46,853 nucleotides of DNA from a virus. Below are positions 24,946 to 32,587 of this stretch, one piece after another (the first letter of the stretch is position 1; each line of letters begins with the position of its first letter). The stretch is from the IMG/VR virus record IMGVR_UViG_3300017783_000046, positions 1 through 46,853 of that record. One strand, written 5' to 3'. The notes beneath the pieces were generated by a model. That model did not search any database. It was not told where the DNA came from and worked only from the letters and a program-made list of their open reading frames with translations. The translations under genes and the position numbers were made by a program.

Positions 24946-25070
24946 AGATGTGGGAGACAAAATGCTCTGGATGTGGTAAACTTACTCCAGCGAACCAGTG
25001 TCCTCAATTGATGATGGTTCCCCTTTGCAAACCTTGCTGGTTGAAGAAACAAAAACTATTATGGAAGTAA
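24942..25070 (+). CDS. Tiny zinc-ribbon protein, 42 residues
   Basis: The peptide contains CSGCG near residue 8 and CKPC near residue 29, the two knuckles of a zinc ribbon, with a basic C-terminal WLKKQKLLWK. It starts in an ATGA overlap with the previous gene and ends ten bases inside purC. Such mini zinc proteins usually bind nucleic acid or act as protein adaptors; the role here is unknown. It is very short but well supported by the cysteine spacing and coupling. Confidence 0.6.
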   Translation: MKMWETKCSGCGKLTPANQCPQLMMVPLCKPCWLKKQKLLWK

Positions 25071-25759
25071 TTACAGAAGGAAAAGTCAAAACTGTTTATC
25101 AAGGTGACGATGCACAGCAAGTCATCATTGAGTATCACGATAAAGTGACAGCAGGTAATGGAGAGATGGTTGACCATCCCTTAGGAAAGGGATCTCTCTG
25201 TTGCAGTATTTCATCTGTCATCTTTGAGAAACTTTCCAAAGAACATATACCAACCCATTATATCAATATGGTTGGTGCTAACAAGATGATCTGCAGAAAG
25301 GTTAGTATCGTTCCACTAGAAGTTATTTGTAGGAACCGTGCTGCTGGATCTATTGTTCGTGAGACAACTCTTCAGGAAGGTTACTCACTACCACATCCTA
25401 TTGTCGAGTTTTTCTTGAAGGACGATACTAAGCATGATCCTCTACTGACAAGAGATCGTGTACGTCTAATGGGACATGATCCTGAACCTTTGGTTGAGAT
25501 GACACTAAGGATCAATGACTACCTCCGTCAGATGTTTTACATCATGGGCATTGACCTGGTTGACTTCAAGATCGAATTTGGTTATACTGCTCATGGAGAA
25601 CTACTACTTGCTGATGAGATCAGTCCTGACAGTATGAGACTATGGAAAATTGGTGGTGATGAACGATATGATAAAGACCTATTCCGAAAGGATGAAGGTG
25701 ATATCGTCCCTGCCTATCGTGAGATCCTTGACCGACTACAACCACTGGCAATCCAATGA
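25061..25759 (+). CDS. purC: SAICAR synthetase PurC
   Basis: PurC joins aspartate to CAIR with ATP in purine synthesis. The 232-residue length fits the bacterial enzyme. EGKVKTVY is at residues 6-13. SLCCSISSVIFEKL, the ligand-binding VPLEVICRNRAAGS near 95 and LVDFKIEFG near 165 are followed by LADEISPDSMRLW. All are conserved in active PurC. ATG 25061 is used because the upstream extension lies over the zinc-ribbon gene. It is an auxiliary metabolic gene of cyanophages that probably raises purine supply for phage DNA; that role is inference. Confidence 0.95.
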   Translation: MEVITEGKVKTVYQGDDAQQVIIEYHDKVTAGNGEMVDHPLGKGSLCCSISSVIFEKLSKEHIPTHYINMVGANKMICRKVSIVPLEVICRNRAAGSIVRETTLQEGYSLPHPIVEFFLKDDTKHDPLLTRDRVRLMGHDPEPLVEMTLRINDYLRQMFYIMGIDLVDFKIEFGYTAHGELLLADEISPDSMRLWKIGGDERYDKDLFRKDEGDIVPAYREILDRLQPLAIQ

Positions 25760-25899
25760 AGTGCAAAGTTGAACTATACAAAGCAGGTACAGTCTTTCAT
25801 GAGGTTGTAATTGCTAGAGACTATAAGGATGCTAGGCAAACTGCTTTGGCAAGAAATCCTGGTGCAACTGTTATGGGAGTCACGGCGGTATTTGAATGA
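25756..25899 (+). CDS. Small conserved cyanophage protein, 47 residues
   Basis: The peptide begins MKCKVELYKAGTVFHEVVIA, then RDYKDARQTALARNPGATV and a last strand MGVTAVFE. It reads like a compact beta-beta-alpha-beta unit seen repeatedly in cyanophage genomes. ATGA overlaps link it to purC and to the next gene. Function is unknown. Confidence 0.65.
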   Translation: MKCKVELYKAGTVFHEVVIARDYKDARQTALARNPGATVMGVTAVFE

Positions 25900-26165
25900 A
25901 ACATTACATTCCTGATGAGATTAGAAAGAACTCATTTGCTTGTTTCACTAGTTTGAATGAAGCAGAGCGAGCATGTGTTCTACTCGGTGACGAAGCATAC
26001 CGTGAGTCACTAGACCTTGACAACGATGATGCTCCCTGCTGGCAGATTCCAAGTGGAGAACACTCTACTTTTGCTGGATGGAATCCTATGTGTGTCCCCA
26101 CGATAGATTACATAGTATGGAAACTAAATAACCGTAAGGGTATTATCAGCGGAGAAATCTACTAA
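25896..26165 (+). CDS. Hypothetical protein
   Basis: The 89-residue product starts MKHYIPDEIRKNSFACFTSL. A helical stretch with ERACVLLGDEAYRESL and an aromatic middle CWQIPSGEHSTFAGWNPM follow. It overlaps both neighbours (ATGA, TAATG). It looks like a folded cytoplasmic protein but belongs to no family I can name. Confidence 0.6.
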   Translation: MKHYIPDEIRKNSFACFTSLNEAERACVLLGDEAYRESLDLDNDDAPCWQIPSGEHSTFAGWNPMCVPTIDYIVWKLNNRKGIISGEIY

Positions 26166-26416
26166 TGATAAAGATTACACCTCAGACATACATCGATATG
26201 AATAAGGAGTTTGAAGAGGAAGATATTCCCTTCCGAGTCAGTATTCCTACACAGGAACAGATTGATGAGCATCGCTCACAACCAGCACTACCTTATCACG
26301 CACCACCAGCAATAGATATGGTTGCTGAGATGTGGAAGAAGCATCGGGCAAAAGAGCAAGAAGAGAGTATAAGACAATTAGAGAATGAGGCATCTGATTA
26401 TGGCATAGGCAAATGA
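26165..26416 (+). CDS. Hypothetical charged protein
   Basis: The 83-residue product is rich in Glu, Lys and Pro. It has a helical N terminus (YIDMNKEFEEEDIPFRV) and a C-terminal helix (MVAEMWKKHRAKEQEESIRQ). It is coupled upstream by TAATG and downstream to the HNH gene by ATGA. The function is unknown. Confidence 0.6.
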   Translation: MIKITPQTYIDMNKEFEEEDIPFRVSIPTQEQIDEHRSQPALPYHAPPAIDMVAEMWKKHRAKEQEESIRQLENEASDYGIGK

Positions 26417-27423
26417 GTATGGATACAAAAGTCTGTAAAAAATGTGGTGTTGAAAAACTAGTCTCTAATTTTGGTAAGGGGGGTAAGCAGCAGAGAGCAA
26501 ATGGGGAATGGAAGCAGTATTATCACAGCACTTGTAAGCAGTGTGTAAATACACCGAGAGTTCGCAAGGATAATCTAGATCCAAAAGTTTGTAATATTTG
26601 TTGTATTTCAAAATCTTTATCTGAGTATGCTTATGAACCCAGTCGTGATAGGTATCGTGGCGATTGTAAGAAATGTAAGTATCAGCAACGAATGAAGAGT
26701 CGTGCAAAAAATCCAGAGATTGTTGCAAGAGAGAGGGAACGTAATCGCTGGCGATATAATAATGTAGAGGGTGTTGCTGAACGTGCTAAAGAAGTTTCTG
26801 ATAAATCTCGCGCAAAACACAAAGATCGTAGGAATGAGGAACAACGTGATCGTTATGCAAATGATCCAGAATATGCTGAGCGTCATCGTCAAAATCAAAG
26901 AGCTCTTTGGTCAAATAATCCAGAGTATCGCGAGAAGGCAAAGAAACAGAATAAAATTTACAGAGAAGAAAATAAAGAAGAACTTCGTATCAAACAAAAA
27001 CAATATCAGTTAGAAAATAAAGAACGGATTTCAGAAAGAAATAAAAAACATAGAAAAGAAAATCCTGAGCATCATAAAAAACTCAGAAAGATACAGTATG
27101 AAAAACATCAAGAGAAACTTGTTGAAGATCAAAAGAGAATCCGAAAAGAACGCAGGCAATATCTAAGAGAATATCTTGGTGGTAAATGTGTTAGGTGTGG
27201 TGCAACTGAGAGATTAGAATTTGATCATATTATTCCTGCAGATAAGTCCTATACCATAGGATCTAACATTACGTGTTTTTCTTTAGAAGAACTCATTTTG
27301 GAAGTAGATAAGTGTCAACTTCTTTGTCGTCCATGTCACATTCAAAAAGGTATAGAGAATGGTGATTATGTCGGATCAAAAGGACTGCCTGAAGAGGTGA
27401 AGAAGAGGAGAATTAGAAAATGA
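26413..27423 (+). CDS. HNH endonuclease with two N-terminal zinc ribbons
   Basis: The 336-residue product is a probable free-standing homing endonuclease. The N terminus holds two zinc ribbons: CKKCG with CKQC at residues 8-44 and CNIC with CKKC at about 60-88. A long, basic, Glu/Lys/Arg-rich helical linker follows (about 95-250). The C-terminal HNH domain starts with CVRCG near residue 259, then LEFDHIIPADKSYTIGS and finishes CQLLCRPCHIQKG. The linker is noticeably more A+T-rich than flanking genes, which suggests acquisition. It overlaps both neighbours. Confidence 0.88.
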   Translation: MSMDTKVCKKCGVEKLVSNFGKGGKQQRANGEWKQYYHSTCKQCVNTPRVRKDNLDPKVCNICCISKSLSEYAYEPSRDRYRGDCKKCKYQQRMKSRAKNPEIVARERERNRWRYNNVEGVAERAKEVSDKSRAKHKDRRNEEQRDRYANDPEYAERHRQNQRALWSNNPEYREKAKKQNKIYREENKEELRIKQKQYQLENKERISERNKKHRKENPEHHKKLRKIQYEKHQEKLVEDQKRIRKERRQYLREYLGGKCVRCGATERLEFDHIIPADKSYTIGSNITCFSLEELILEVDKCQLLCRPCHIQKGIENGDYVGSKGLPEEVKKRRIRK

Positions 27424-27521
27424 GTCAGGCATTGGTGGTATTTGGATTGCTACTACCACTAGCATTAGTAGCAATTATACTAAAACTGAACTCATGGGTA
27501 TCCAAAGTCAATAATGAATGA
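27420..27521 (+). CDS. Tiny membrane protein, 33 residues
   Basis: MSQALVVFGLLLPLALVAII is a single transmembrane helix followed by a short polar tail. It starts in an ATGA overlap with the HNH gene. AAGAGGAG lies about seven bases upstream of the ATG. It may be a membrane micro-protein; function is unknown. Confidence 0.5.
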   Translation: MSQALVVFGLLLPLALVAIILKLNSWVSKVNNE

Positions 27522-27547
27522 CAGATCGGGTAGTGGCACACTAGCAC

Positions 27548-27577
27548 TTGACGGGGGGTCGTCTGGTGAGTTATAGT
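27548..27577 (+). promoter_or_regulatory. Candidate promoter over the start of the VWA gene
   Basis: TTGACG (27548-27553) and TATAGT (27572-27577) are separated by 18 bases, close to the vegetative consensus. It overlaps the likely GTG start at 27566, so it would only produce a shortened protein from ATG 27608. It may be fortuitous. Confidence 0.3.
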
Positions 27578-29734
27578 AGGTATATACCGAAACGCCCTAC
27601 TGAACAGATGAGTGTCAACACTGAAGTCAAAGGCACCCTTGCAAAACTTCTTGCGACTGAGAATCTTCATGTTGAGCACCGTAAGATCTCTACGGCATAC
27701 TTCAATACGGAAACTCGTGTTCTTGCTCTCCCTATCTGGAAAGACGTTACGGGGGATGTGTATGACCTTCTAGTGGGTCATGAGGTAGGTCATGCTCTAT
27801 ATACTCCTAACCTAGATTTTGGCAATGCTCCAAAGGATTATGTGAATGTCATAGAGGATGCAAGAGTAGAGCAAAAGATGAAGCACCTTTATCCTGGTCT
27901 TCGCAAATCTTTTTACCTAGGATATCAAGAACTCAATAAAAAAGATTTCTTCAATTTGAGATCTACTTATAAGAAGTTGTCAGATTGGAAACTGATTGAT
28001 CGTATCAATATATACTTCAAAGTTGGTACTGTATGCAATGACCTGCCTTTGAATTTCAATGCTGAAGAACAAGTGTGGGTTGATCGTATTGCCAATGCAG
28101 AAACATATGAAGAAGTTCTTCAACTCGCTGAAGAACTTTATGCTTGGGTCAAGGATGATGCTGAACAGAATCCAGATGTTCCTACTCCGCCAACTAAACC
28201 AAATAACTCCACAAGTGCTGATGGTGATAGAGAATATTCTCCACAGAGTAGTGACGAAAAAGAAGATGCTGATGGCAGTGGCGATAGCAATCCTACTGGT
28301 GGAAACGATAAAGATATTGATTCAGATTTAGATGATGTTGATGACAACCTAGATCAATCTGATACAGAACGTGCATGGAATGATAACCAGTACATGCTTA
28401 TTGATGACGACGCAAAGGAGTGGATATATCTTGACCTACCAGAAGTAAATCTTGACAAGGTTGTTGTTCCTTATAAGGTGATTCAAACAAAACTTGAAAA
28501 TCACTTTATGCATGAAAATGTCGATGGCGAGGCATTCACTAGGTCTGTAGATAAGACAACTGATGTATATAAAAAGTACAAGCATGATGCACAATCATCA
28601 GTGAACTATCTGGTGAAGCAGTTTGAAATGAAAAAATCAGCAGACAAGTATTCACGTTCTTCTGAGTCTAGAACTGGTGTTATCAATACTAATGCTCTTT
28701 ACAAATATAAACTGACTGACGATATTTTCGTTCGTAGTAATGTAGTTTCAGATGGTAAGAATCATGGTCTCATGTTCTTACTTGATTGGTCTGGATCTAT
28801 GTCTAATTGCATGATGGATACGATCAAGCAACTGTATAACCTTATGTGGTTCTGTCGTAAAGTTCAGATTCCTTTTGAAGTGTATGCATTCCAATCTACA
28901 ATGTATGGAGAGTATTCACAATATGGTGATAACCATAAAGCAAAACGAAATACTTTAGGCATTTCAAAATCATTCAGGTTGCTTCAGTTGTTTACTTCTA
29001 GCATGAAGAAGAAAGAACTGGATGATCAGATGCTTTTGATTTGGATTCAGTGCTATGGTATGTGCAGCAATTACTATACTGCTCACAGTTATTGTAGGGA
29101 ATATACTTTAGGTGGAACACCTCTTGCTGAAGCAGTAATCTGCATTCGTGAATTGGTTAGTAAATTTACTAAGAACAAAAGTATTCAGAAAGTAAATGTC
29201 ATCGCTTTGACAGATGGGGAATCAAATCCCATGTTCTACAATGCAGAAAAACTTACTACTAGGTATGGTGAAGATTATTGGAACACAAGTTTGCTTTGTC
29301 ATAATTTGAATAAGGTTTTTATTCTTCGTGATCCTGTAACAGGGTATCAGCGACGGATTGAAGCAAGCCCATTTCTAACAACTAAAGAGATTGTTTCTTT
29401 CTATCGTGAGATTACTGATTACAATTGGATTGGTTTTAGATTGTGTAGCAAGCGTGAAGCAAATACCATGATCAGTTTCTATGGTAACGATTCTCAGGAA
29501 TATCACACTTCATGGTCAAAAAATAAATTTATCGAAATACATAACAAGTGTGGATTTACTGTGCAGTACCTTATGCCAAATCAAAATATTGGTTTTGGTA
29601 CTAGTGACTTGGAAGTCAAACCAAAAAAAGAAGTTGCATCTAAAGCAGAACTTACTAGGGCTTTCAAAAAGCACATGGGATCCAAGATGACAAACAAAAC
29701 TATTCTAAACAAATTTGTGGAGGTGATTGCCTAA
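27566..29734 (+). CDS. VWA-domain protein with HExxH metallopeptidase-like N terminus
   Basis: The product is about 722 residues. An N-terminal zincin-like site HEVGH (bases 27779-27793) is followed about 22 residues on by Glu in NVIEDARVEQ, the usual third ligand. An acidic Asp/Ser-rich linker (bases about 28150-28370) separates it from a C-terminal von Willebrand A domain. That domain has the MIDAS string DWSGSMS near base 28784, TPLAEA and a later LTDGES. The GTG at 27566 follows GGGGGG by seven bases and keeps the conserved SYSRYIPKRP opening; TTG 27548 and ATG 27608 are alternatives. VWA proteins usually partner MoxR-type ATPases, and one is encoded next door. CobT-like labels exist for such proteins, but cobalt chelation is unlikely here. 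Confidence 0.8.
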   Translation: MSYSRYIPKRPTEQMSVNTEVKGTLAKLLATENLHVEHRKISTAYFNTETRVLALPIWKDVTGDVYDLLVGHEVGHALYTPNLDFGNAPKDYVNVIEDARVEQKMKHLYPGLRKSFYLGYQELNKKDFFNLRSTYKKLSDWKLIDRINIYFKVGTVCNDLPLNFNAEEQVWVDRIANAETYEEVLQLAEELYAWVKDDAEQNPDVPTPPTKPNNSTSADGDREYSPQSSDEKEDADGSGDSNPTGGNDKDIDSDLDDVDDNLDQSDTERAWNDNQYMLIDDDAKEWIYLDLPEVNLDKVVVPYKVIQTKLENHFMHENVDGEAFTRSVDKTTDVYKKYKHDAQSSVNYLVKQFEMKKSADKYSRSSESRTGVINTNALYKYKLTDDIFVRSNVVSDGKNHGLMFLLDWSGSMSNCMMDTIKQLYNLMWFCRKVQIPFEVYAFQSTMYGEYSQYGDNHKAKRNTLGISKSFRLLQLFTSSMKKKELDDQMLLIWIQCYGMCSNYYTAHSYCREYTLGGTPLAEAVICIRELVSKFTKNKSIQKVNVIALTDGESNPMFYNAEKLTTRYGEDYWNTSLLCHNLNKVFILRDPVTGYQRRIEASPFLTTKEIVSFYREITDYNWIGFRLCSKREANTMISFYGNDSQEYHTSWSKNKFIEIHNKCGFTVQYLMPNQNIGFGTSDLEVKPKKEVASKAELTRAFKKHMGSKMTNKTILNKFVEVIA

Positions 29735-29977
29735 ATGAGTACAGTAGCAACGATTTATTCTAATGGGAGTCAAGAGTGTGAGCGGATGGCAGCACTCCTG
29801 GAAGCACTTGATGGAGACTTTCATAAGTACGAACTAGGAATTCATTTTAGTGACAAACAGTTTCATAATGAATTTGGTGAGGAAGCAGAGTATCCTCAGT
29901 GTTCTATTGGTATGAAGCATGTAGGTAACATGCATGACACACTTCATTATATGAAGGACCATAAGATGTTCAGTTGA
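29735..29977 (+). CDS. Glutaredoxin-like protein with altered active site
   Basis: The 80-residue product has the thioredoxin-fold layout. A first strand ATIYSNGSQEC leads into a helix with LLEALD. A later YPQCSIG matches the cis-proline turn of glutaredoxins. The usual CxxC is reduced to SxxC (Ser12, Cys15), so normal dithiol chemistry is unlikely. It follows the VWA gene with no gap and precedes the AAA+ gene by a promoter-bearing spacer. Its role may be binding or redox sensing, which is inference. Confidence 0.65.
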   Translation: MSTVATIYSNGSQECERMAALLEALDGDFHKYELGIHFSDKQFHNEFGEEAEYPQCSIGMKHVGNMHDTLHYMKDHKMFS

Positions 29978-29994
29978 TGGACTGGCACAGGGTC

Positions 29995-30023
29995 TTGCAC
30001 CGCCCTTGATTCTATGCTATACT
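29995..30023 (+). promoter_or_regulatory. Promoter before the AAA+ ATPase gene
   Basis: An extended -10 TGCTATACT ends at 30023, with a weak -35-like TTGCAC 17 bases upstream of TATACT. It lies 23 bases before the ATG at 30047. The -10 region is identical over eleven bases with the promoter at 23904. Confidence 0.6.
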
Positions 30024-30046
30024 AACCATATCAACACAAGAGACCA

Positions 30047-31105
30047 ATGGCAGTCCCTCAAGCAATCACTACTAAACAATTAGTCGAGTACCTTCAAGAG
30101 ACTGTAGGTTCAGAATTTACTAGCAAGGATCTAGCAAGTGCTTCTGCTCACTTTGGAGTCGGTCTCCAAACAATCGCCAAACGTGTATTGCAGTTCAAGA
30201 CTGCACCAGGAAAATATAGTGTGGTTCCTCAAACCAATGTTCAAAAGCAACCTGACATCTTGATTCCAAATAAGAATGATTCCTATGTCCCTTTTGGTTC
30301 TTTCCAAGATATCAAAAAAGTTATTCGCAGCGGTGAATTTTATCCTGTCTTCATCAGTGGTTTTTCTGGCAATGGAAAAACTTATTCCGTGGAACAATCT
30401 TGTGCTCAACTTGGGCGTGAGTTGATTCGTGTAAACATTACTATTGAAACTGATGAAGACGATCTACTTGGCGGTTTCCGTCTGGTTGATGGTAATACTG
30501 TGTGGCATAATGGTCCTGTCATTGAGGCTCTTGAGCGAGGTGCTGTCCTCCTTCTGGATGAGATCGATTTGGCATCCAACAAAATCCTTTGCCTTCAATC
30601 GATCCTTGAGGGTAGTGGAGTCTTCCTCAAGAAAATTGGTAAATATGTAAACCCTGCCGAAGGATTCAATGTTGTTGCAACTGCAAATACTAAGGGTAAA
30701 GGCAGCGATGACGGTCGCTTTATTGGAACCAATATTCTCAACGAAGCATTCCTCGAACGTTTCCCAATTACATTCGAGCAAGATTATCCAACTGCGACGG
30801 TAGAAACTAAGATCCTGTTGAATGTCGGTTGCGATCCTGAGTTTGCAGAAAATCTAATCAAGTGGGCAGGAGTCATTCGTAAGACATTCTTTGATGGAGG
30901 AGTCGATGAAGTTATCACTACTCGTCGTCTAGTACACATCGTAGAAGCATATAAGATCTTTGATGATCGTGTAAAGGCAATCACACTATGTGTCAATCGT
31001 TTCGATGATGACACTAAACAATCTTTCCTGGATCTCTATACAAAGGTTGACGCTGGTCTCGAAGAAGAGTATACTGGGGAAAATAATAATCTATTGAATG
31101 ACTAA
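30047..31105 (+). CDS. cobS: MoxR/CobS-type AAA+ ATPase
   Basis: This AAA+ ATPase is labelled CobS (cobaltochelatase subunit) in many cyanophages. The 352-residue product has an N-terminal helical region, Walker A GFSGNGKT at 105-112 and Walker B VLLLDEID at 167-174. The MoxR-type insert ESILEGSG-like region follows, then sensor 1 VVATANTKGKG near 219. No other cobalamin genes are present. Together with the adjacent VWA protein, a MoxR-VWA remodelling pair is a more economical reading. It is coupled downstream by TAATG to the clamp operon. Confidence 0.88.
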   Translation: MAVPQAITTKQLVEYLQETVGSEFTSKDLASASAHFGVGLQTIAKRVLQFKTAPGKYSVVPQTNVQKQPDILIPNKNDSYVPFGSFQDIKKVIRSGEFYPVFISGFSGNGKTYSVEQSCAQLGRELIRVNITIETDEDDLLGGFRLVDGNTVWHNGPVIEALERGAVLLLDEIDLASNKILCLQSILEGSGVFLKKIGKYVNPAEGFNVVATANTKGKGSDDGRFIGTNILNEAFLERFPITFEQDYPTATVETKILLNVGCDPEFAENLIKWAGVIRKTFFDGGVDEVITTRRLVHIVEAYKIFDDRVKAITLCVNRFDDDTKQSFLDLYTKVDAGLEEEYTGENNNLLND

Positions 31106-31395
31106 TGAGTTTCAAATACAATGAAGAAGAGCTCCTGAAGGAGCTCCGTGATTACATTGCGGGAACTTATGGTCAGCATTATTCTGCTGGCAATGAGAAG
31201 ATCCAAACGTTAGATTTGATTGAAGCATGTGGTGATGCAGAACCATTTTGCAGATCTAACATTCTGAAGTATGCTTCCCGCTACGACAAGAAAGGCACTG
31301 CCCGAAGGGACATCATCAAAATCCTACACTATGGATTGTTGTTGCTGCATTTCAATGACCAAAACTCAAACCGCGAAACTTACCCCAACCGATGA
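31105..31395 (+). CDS. DUF3310-like small protein
   Basis: The 96-residue product contains IQTLDLIEACGDAEPFCRSN, then ILKYASRYDKKGTARRDIIK and a final hydrophobic helix ILHYGLLLLHF. This layout matches DUF3310, helical proteins common in phages and sometimes labelled nucleotide-kinase-like without proof. It overlaps the AAA+ gene (TAATG) and gp45 (ATGA). A perfect 7-base-pair inverted repeat (31129-31135 and 31140-31146) lies in its first codons. Confidence 0.6.
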   Translation: MSFKYNEEELLKELRDYIAGTYGQHYSAGNEKIQTLDLIEACGDAEPFCRSNILKYASRYDKKGTARRDIIKILHYGLLLLHFNDQNSNRETYPNR

Positions 31396-32045
31396 CCGTT
31401 ATTTCAACACGTACCCGTGACATTCTCAGGAACTTTGCGGCGATCAACAATTCCATTGTAATCAAACCTGGAAAGCAGATTCGTACTCTGAGTATCAACA
31501 AAAACATTCTTGCATCTGCAGAAGTTCTTGAGGAGTTTGATAAGCAGATCTCTATCTATGATTTGTCTTCTTTCATCAGTGGCGTTGATCTGTTCCCTTC
31601 AACAGAACTGCAACCAGAGTCTACATATGTTCGCCTAGTTGACACTCAGGATGAGCGTCGTCAGTCTCGGTTCTACTATGCAGATCCTGAGATTATTGTT
31701 CAACCTCCTGAGAATGATATCACTCTCCCTAGTGTTGATGTAGAATTCAATATCTCAGTGCGAGACTATATCAATGTGATGAAGGCAGCACGTTTGTATA
31801 AGGTTCCTGATGCATGTGTCTTTGGTTCTAACGGTAAGGTCAACTTTTGTGTGACTGATAAGAAGAATGAAACTTCTAACAGTTACACTGTTGAAGTTGG
31901 AGAAACTGATCACGACTTCTGCCATTGCTTCAAGATTGAGAATCTCAATATTATTGAGTCTGATTACAACATTCAGATTAGCAACAGTAAAGTTGCTAAG
32001 TTCACCACTAAAGGACTCTGCTATTGGATTGCACTTGAACCATGA
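31392..32045 (+). CDS. gp45: Sliding clamp gp45
   Basis: gp45 is the trimeric clamp for DNA polymerase gp43 and the mobile activator of late transcription. The 217-residue length is close to T4 (228). The phrases TRDILRNFAAINNSIVIKPG at the start, EFDKQISIYDLSSFIS near 48 and the C-terminal strand KFTTKGLCYWIALEP identify it. It overlaps both neighbours by ATGA. Confidence 0.95.
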   Translation: MTVISTRTRDILRNFAAINNSIVIKPGKQIRTLSINKNILASAEVLEEFDKQISIYDLSSFISGVDLFPSTELQPESTYVRLVDTQDERRQSRFYYADPEIIVQPPENDITLPSVDVEFNISVRDYINVMKAARLYKVPDACVFGSNGKVNFCVTDKKNETSNSYTVEVGETDHDFCHCFKIENLNIIESDYNIQISNSKVAKFTTKGLCYWIALEP

Positions 32046-32587
32046 GTTATGCTATTTCTGGATACGACTTTCTCCCCTCTCTACTAGATGAACGTGAAGT
32101 CTCGTATCTAGGGGCAACACTCAGTAGCGAATTTGAAAGTAGAACCGCTGCTTGGGATGAAGGTAGAGGAATGACAAAGATGATATACAAACCGCCTTGT
32201 GCAGAAGAGTATTATCATCGAGTTCAATACTTTTTGAACAGTTATCTACGAACTGATTTATTGGAAACCTATTGGTTTTGCACTAGGTATTACAACAAAT
32301 CATTTATGGCAGCACATACAGATCGCAATGCCTGTGAAGTCTCTGTCAGTTTGAACATCATCCAAGATCAACCTTGGGAGTTGCAACTACTAGACCGATT
32401 CGGTGCAAAGCAAAAATTTGAAACCTTGCCTGGTGATGCAGTATTATACAGTGGTATAGATCTAGAACACTGGCGGACTCCATACCAAGGAGAACAGTAC
32501 ACACAACTATTTTTTCATTATGTTAGATCGACTGGACCTTACAACCGAGAGCAGGGGGATGAAGGCCCTGCCGATTACGGAGTTTGA
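32042..32587 (+). CDS. 2OG-Fe(II) oxygenase, copy 2
   Basis: The 181-residue product shows the double-stranded beta-helix iron site: His92 and Asp94 in AHTDRN and His143 in LEHWRTPY, preceded by LPGDAVLYSG. It differs clearly in sequence from the other two oxygenases of the window, so it is not a recent duplicate. The 2-oxoglutarate-binding basic residue is not obvious in the usual place. It lies between gp45 and a cysteine-rich protein. The substrate is unknown. Confidence 0.75.
   Translation: MSYAISGYDFLPSLLDEREVSYLGATLSSEFESRTAAWDEGRGMTKMIYKPPCAEEYYHRVQYFLNSYLRTDLLETYWFCTRYYNKSFMAAHTDRNACEVSVSLNIIQDQPWELQLLDRFGAKQKFETLPGDAVLYSGIDLEHWRTPYQGEQYTQLFFHYVRSTGPYNREQGDEGPADYGV

Noticed and set aside
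30047-31105. True cobalamin biosynthesis function for the cobS-labelled gene
   Set aside because: Motifs are generic MoxR-type AAA+, and no CobN or other pathway gene is present here. The label is kept only as the customary symbol.
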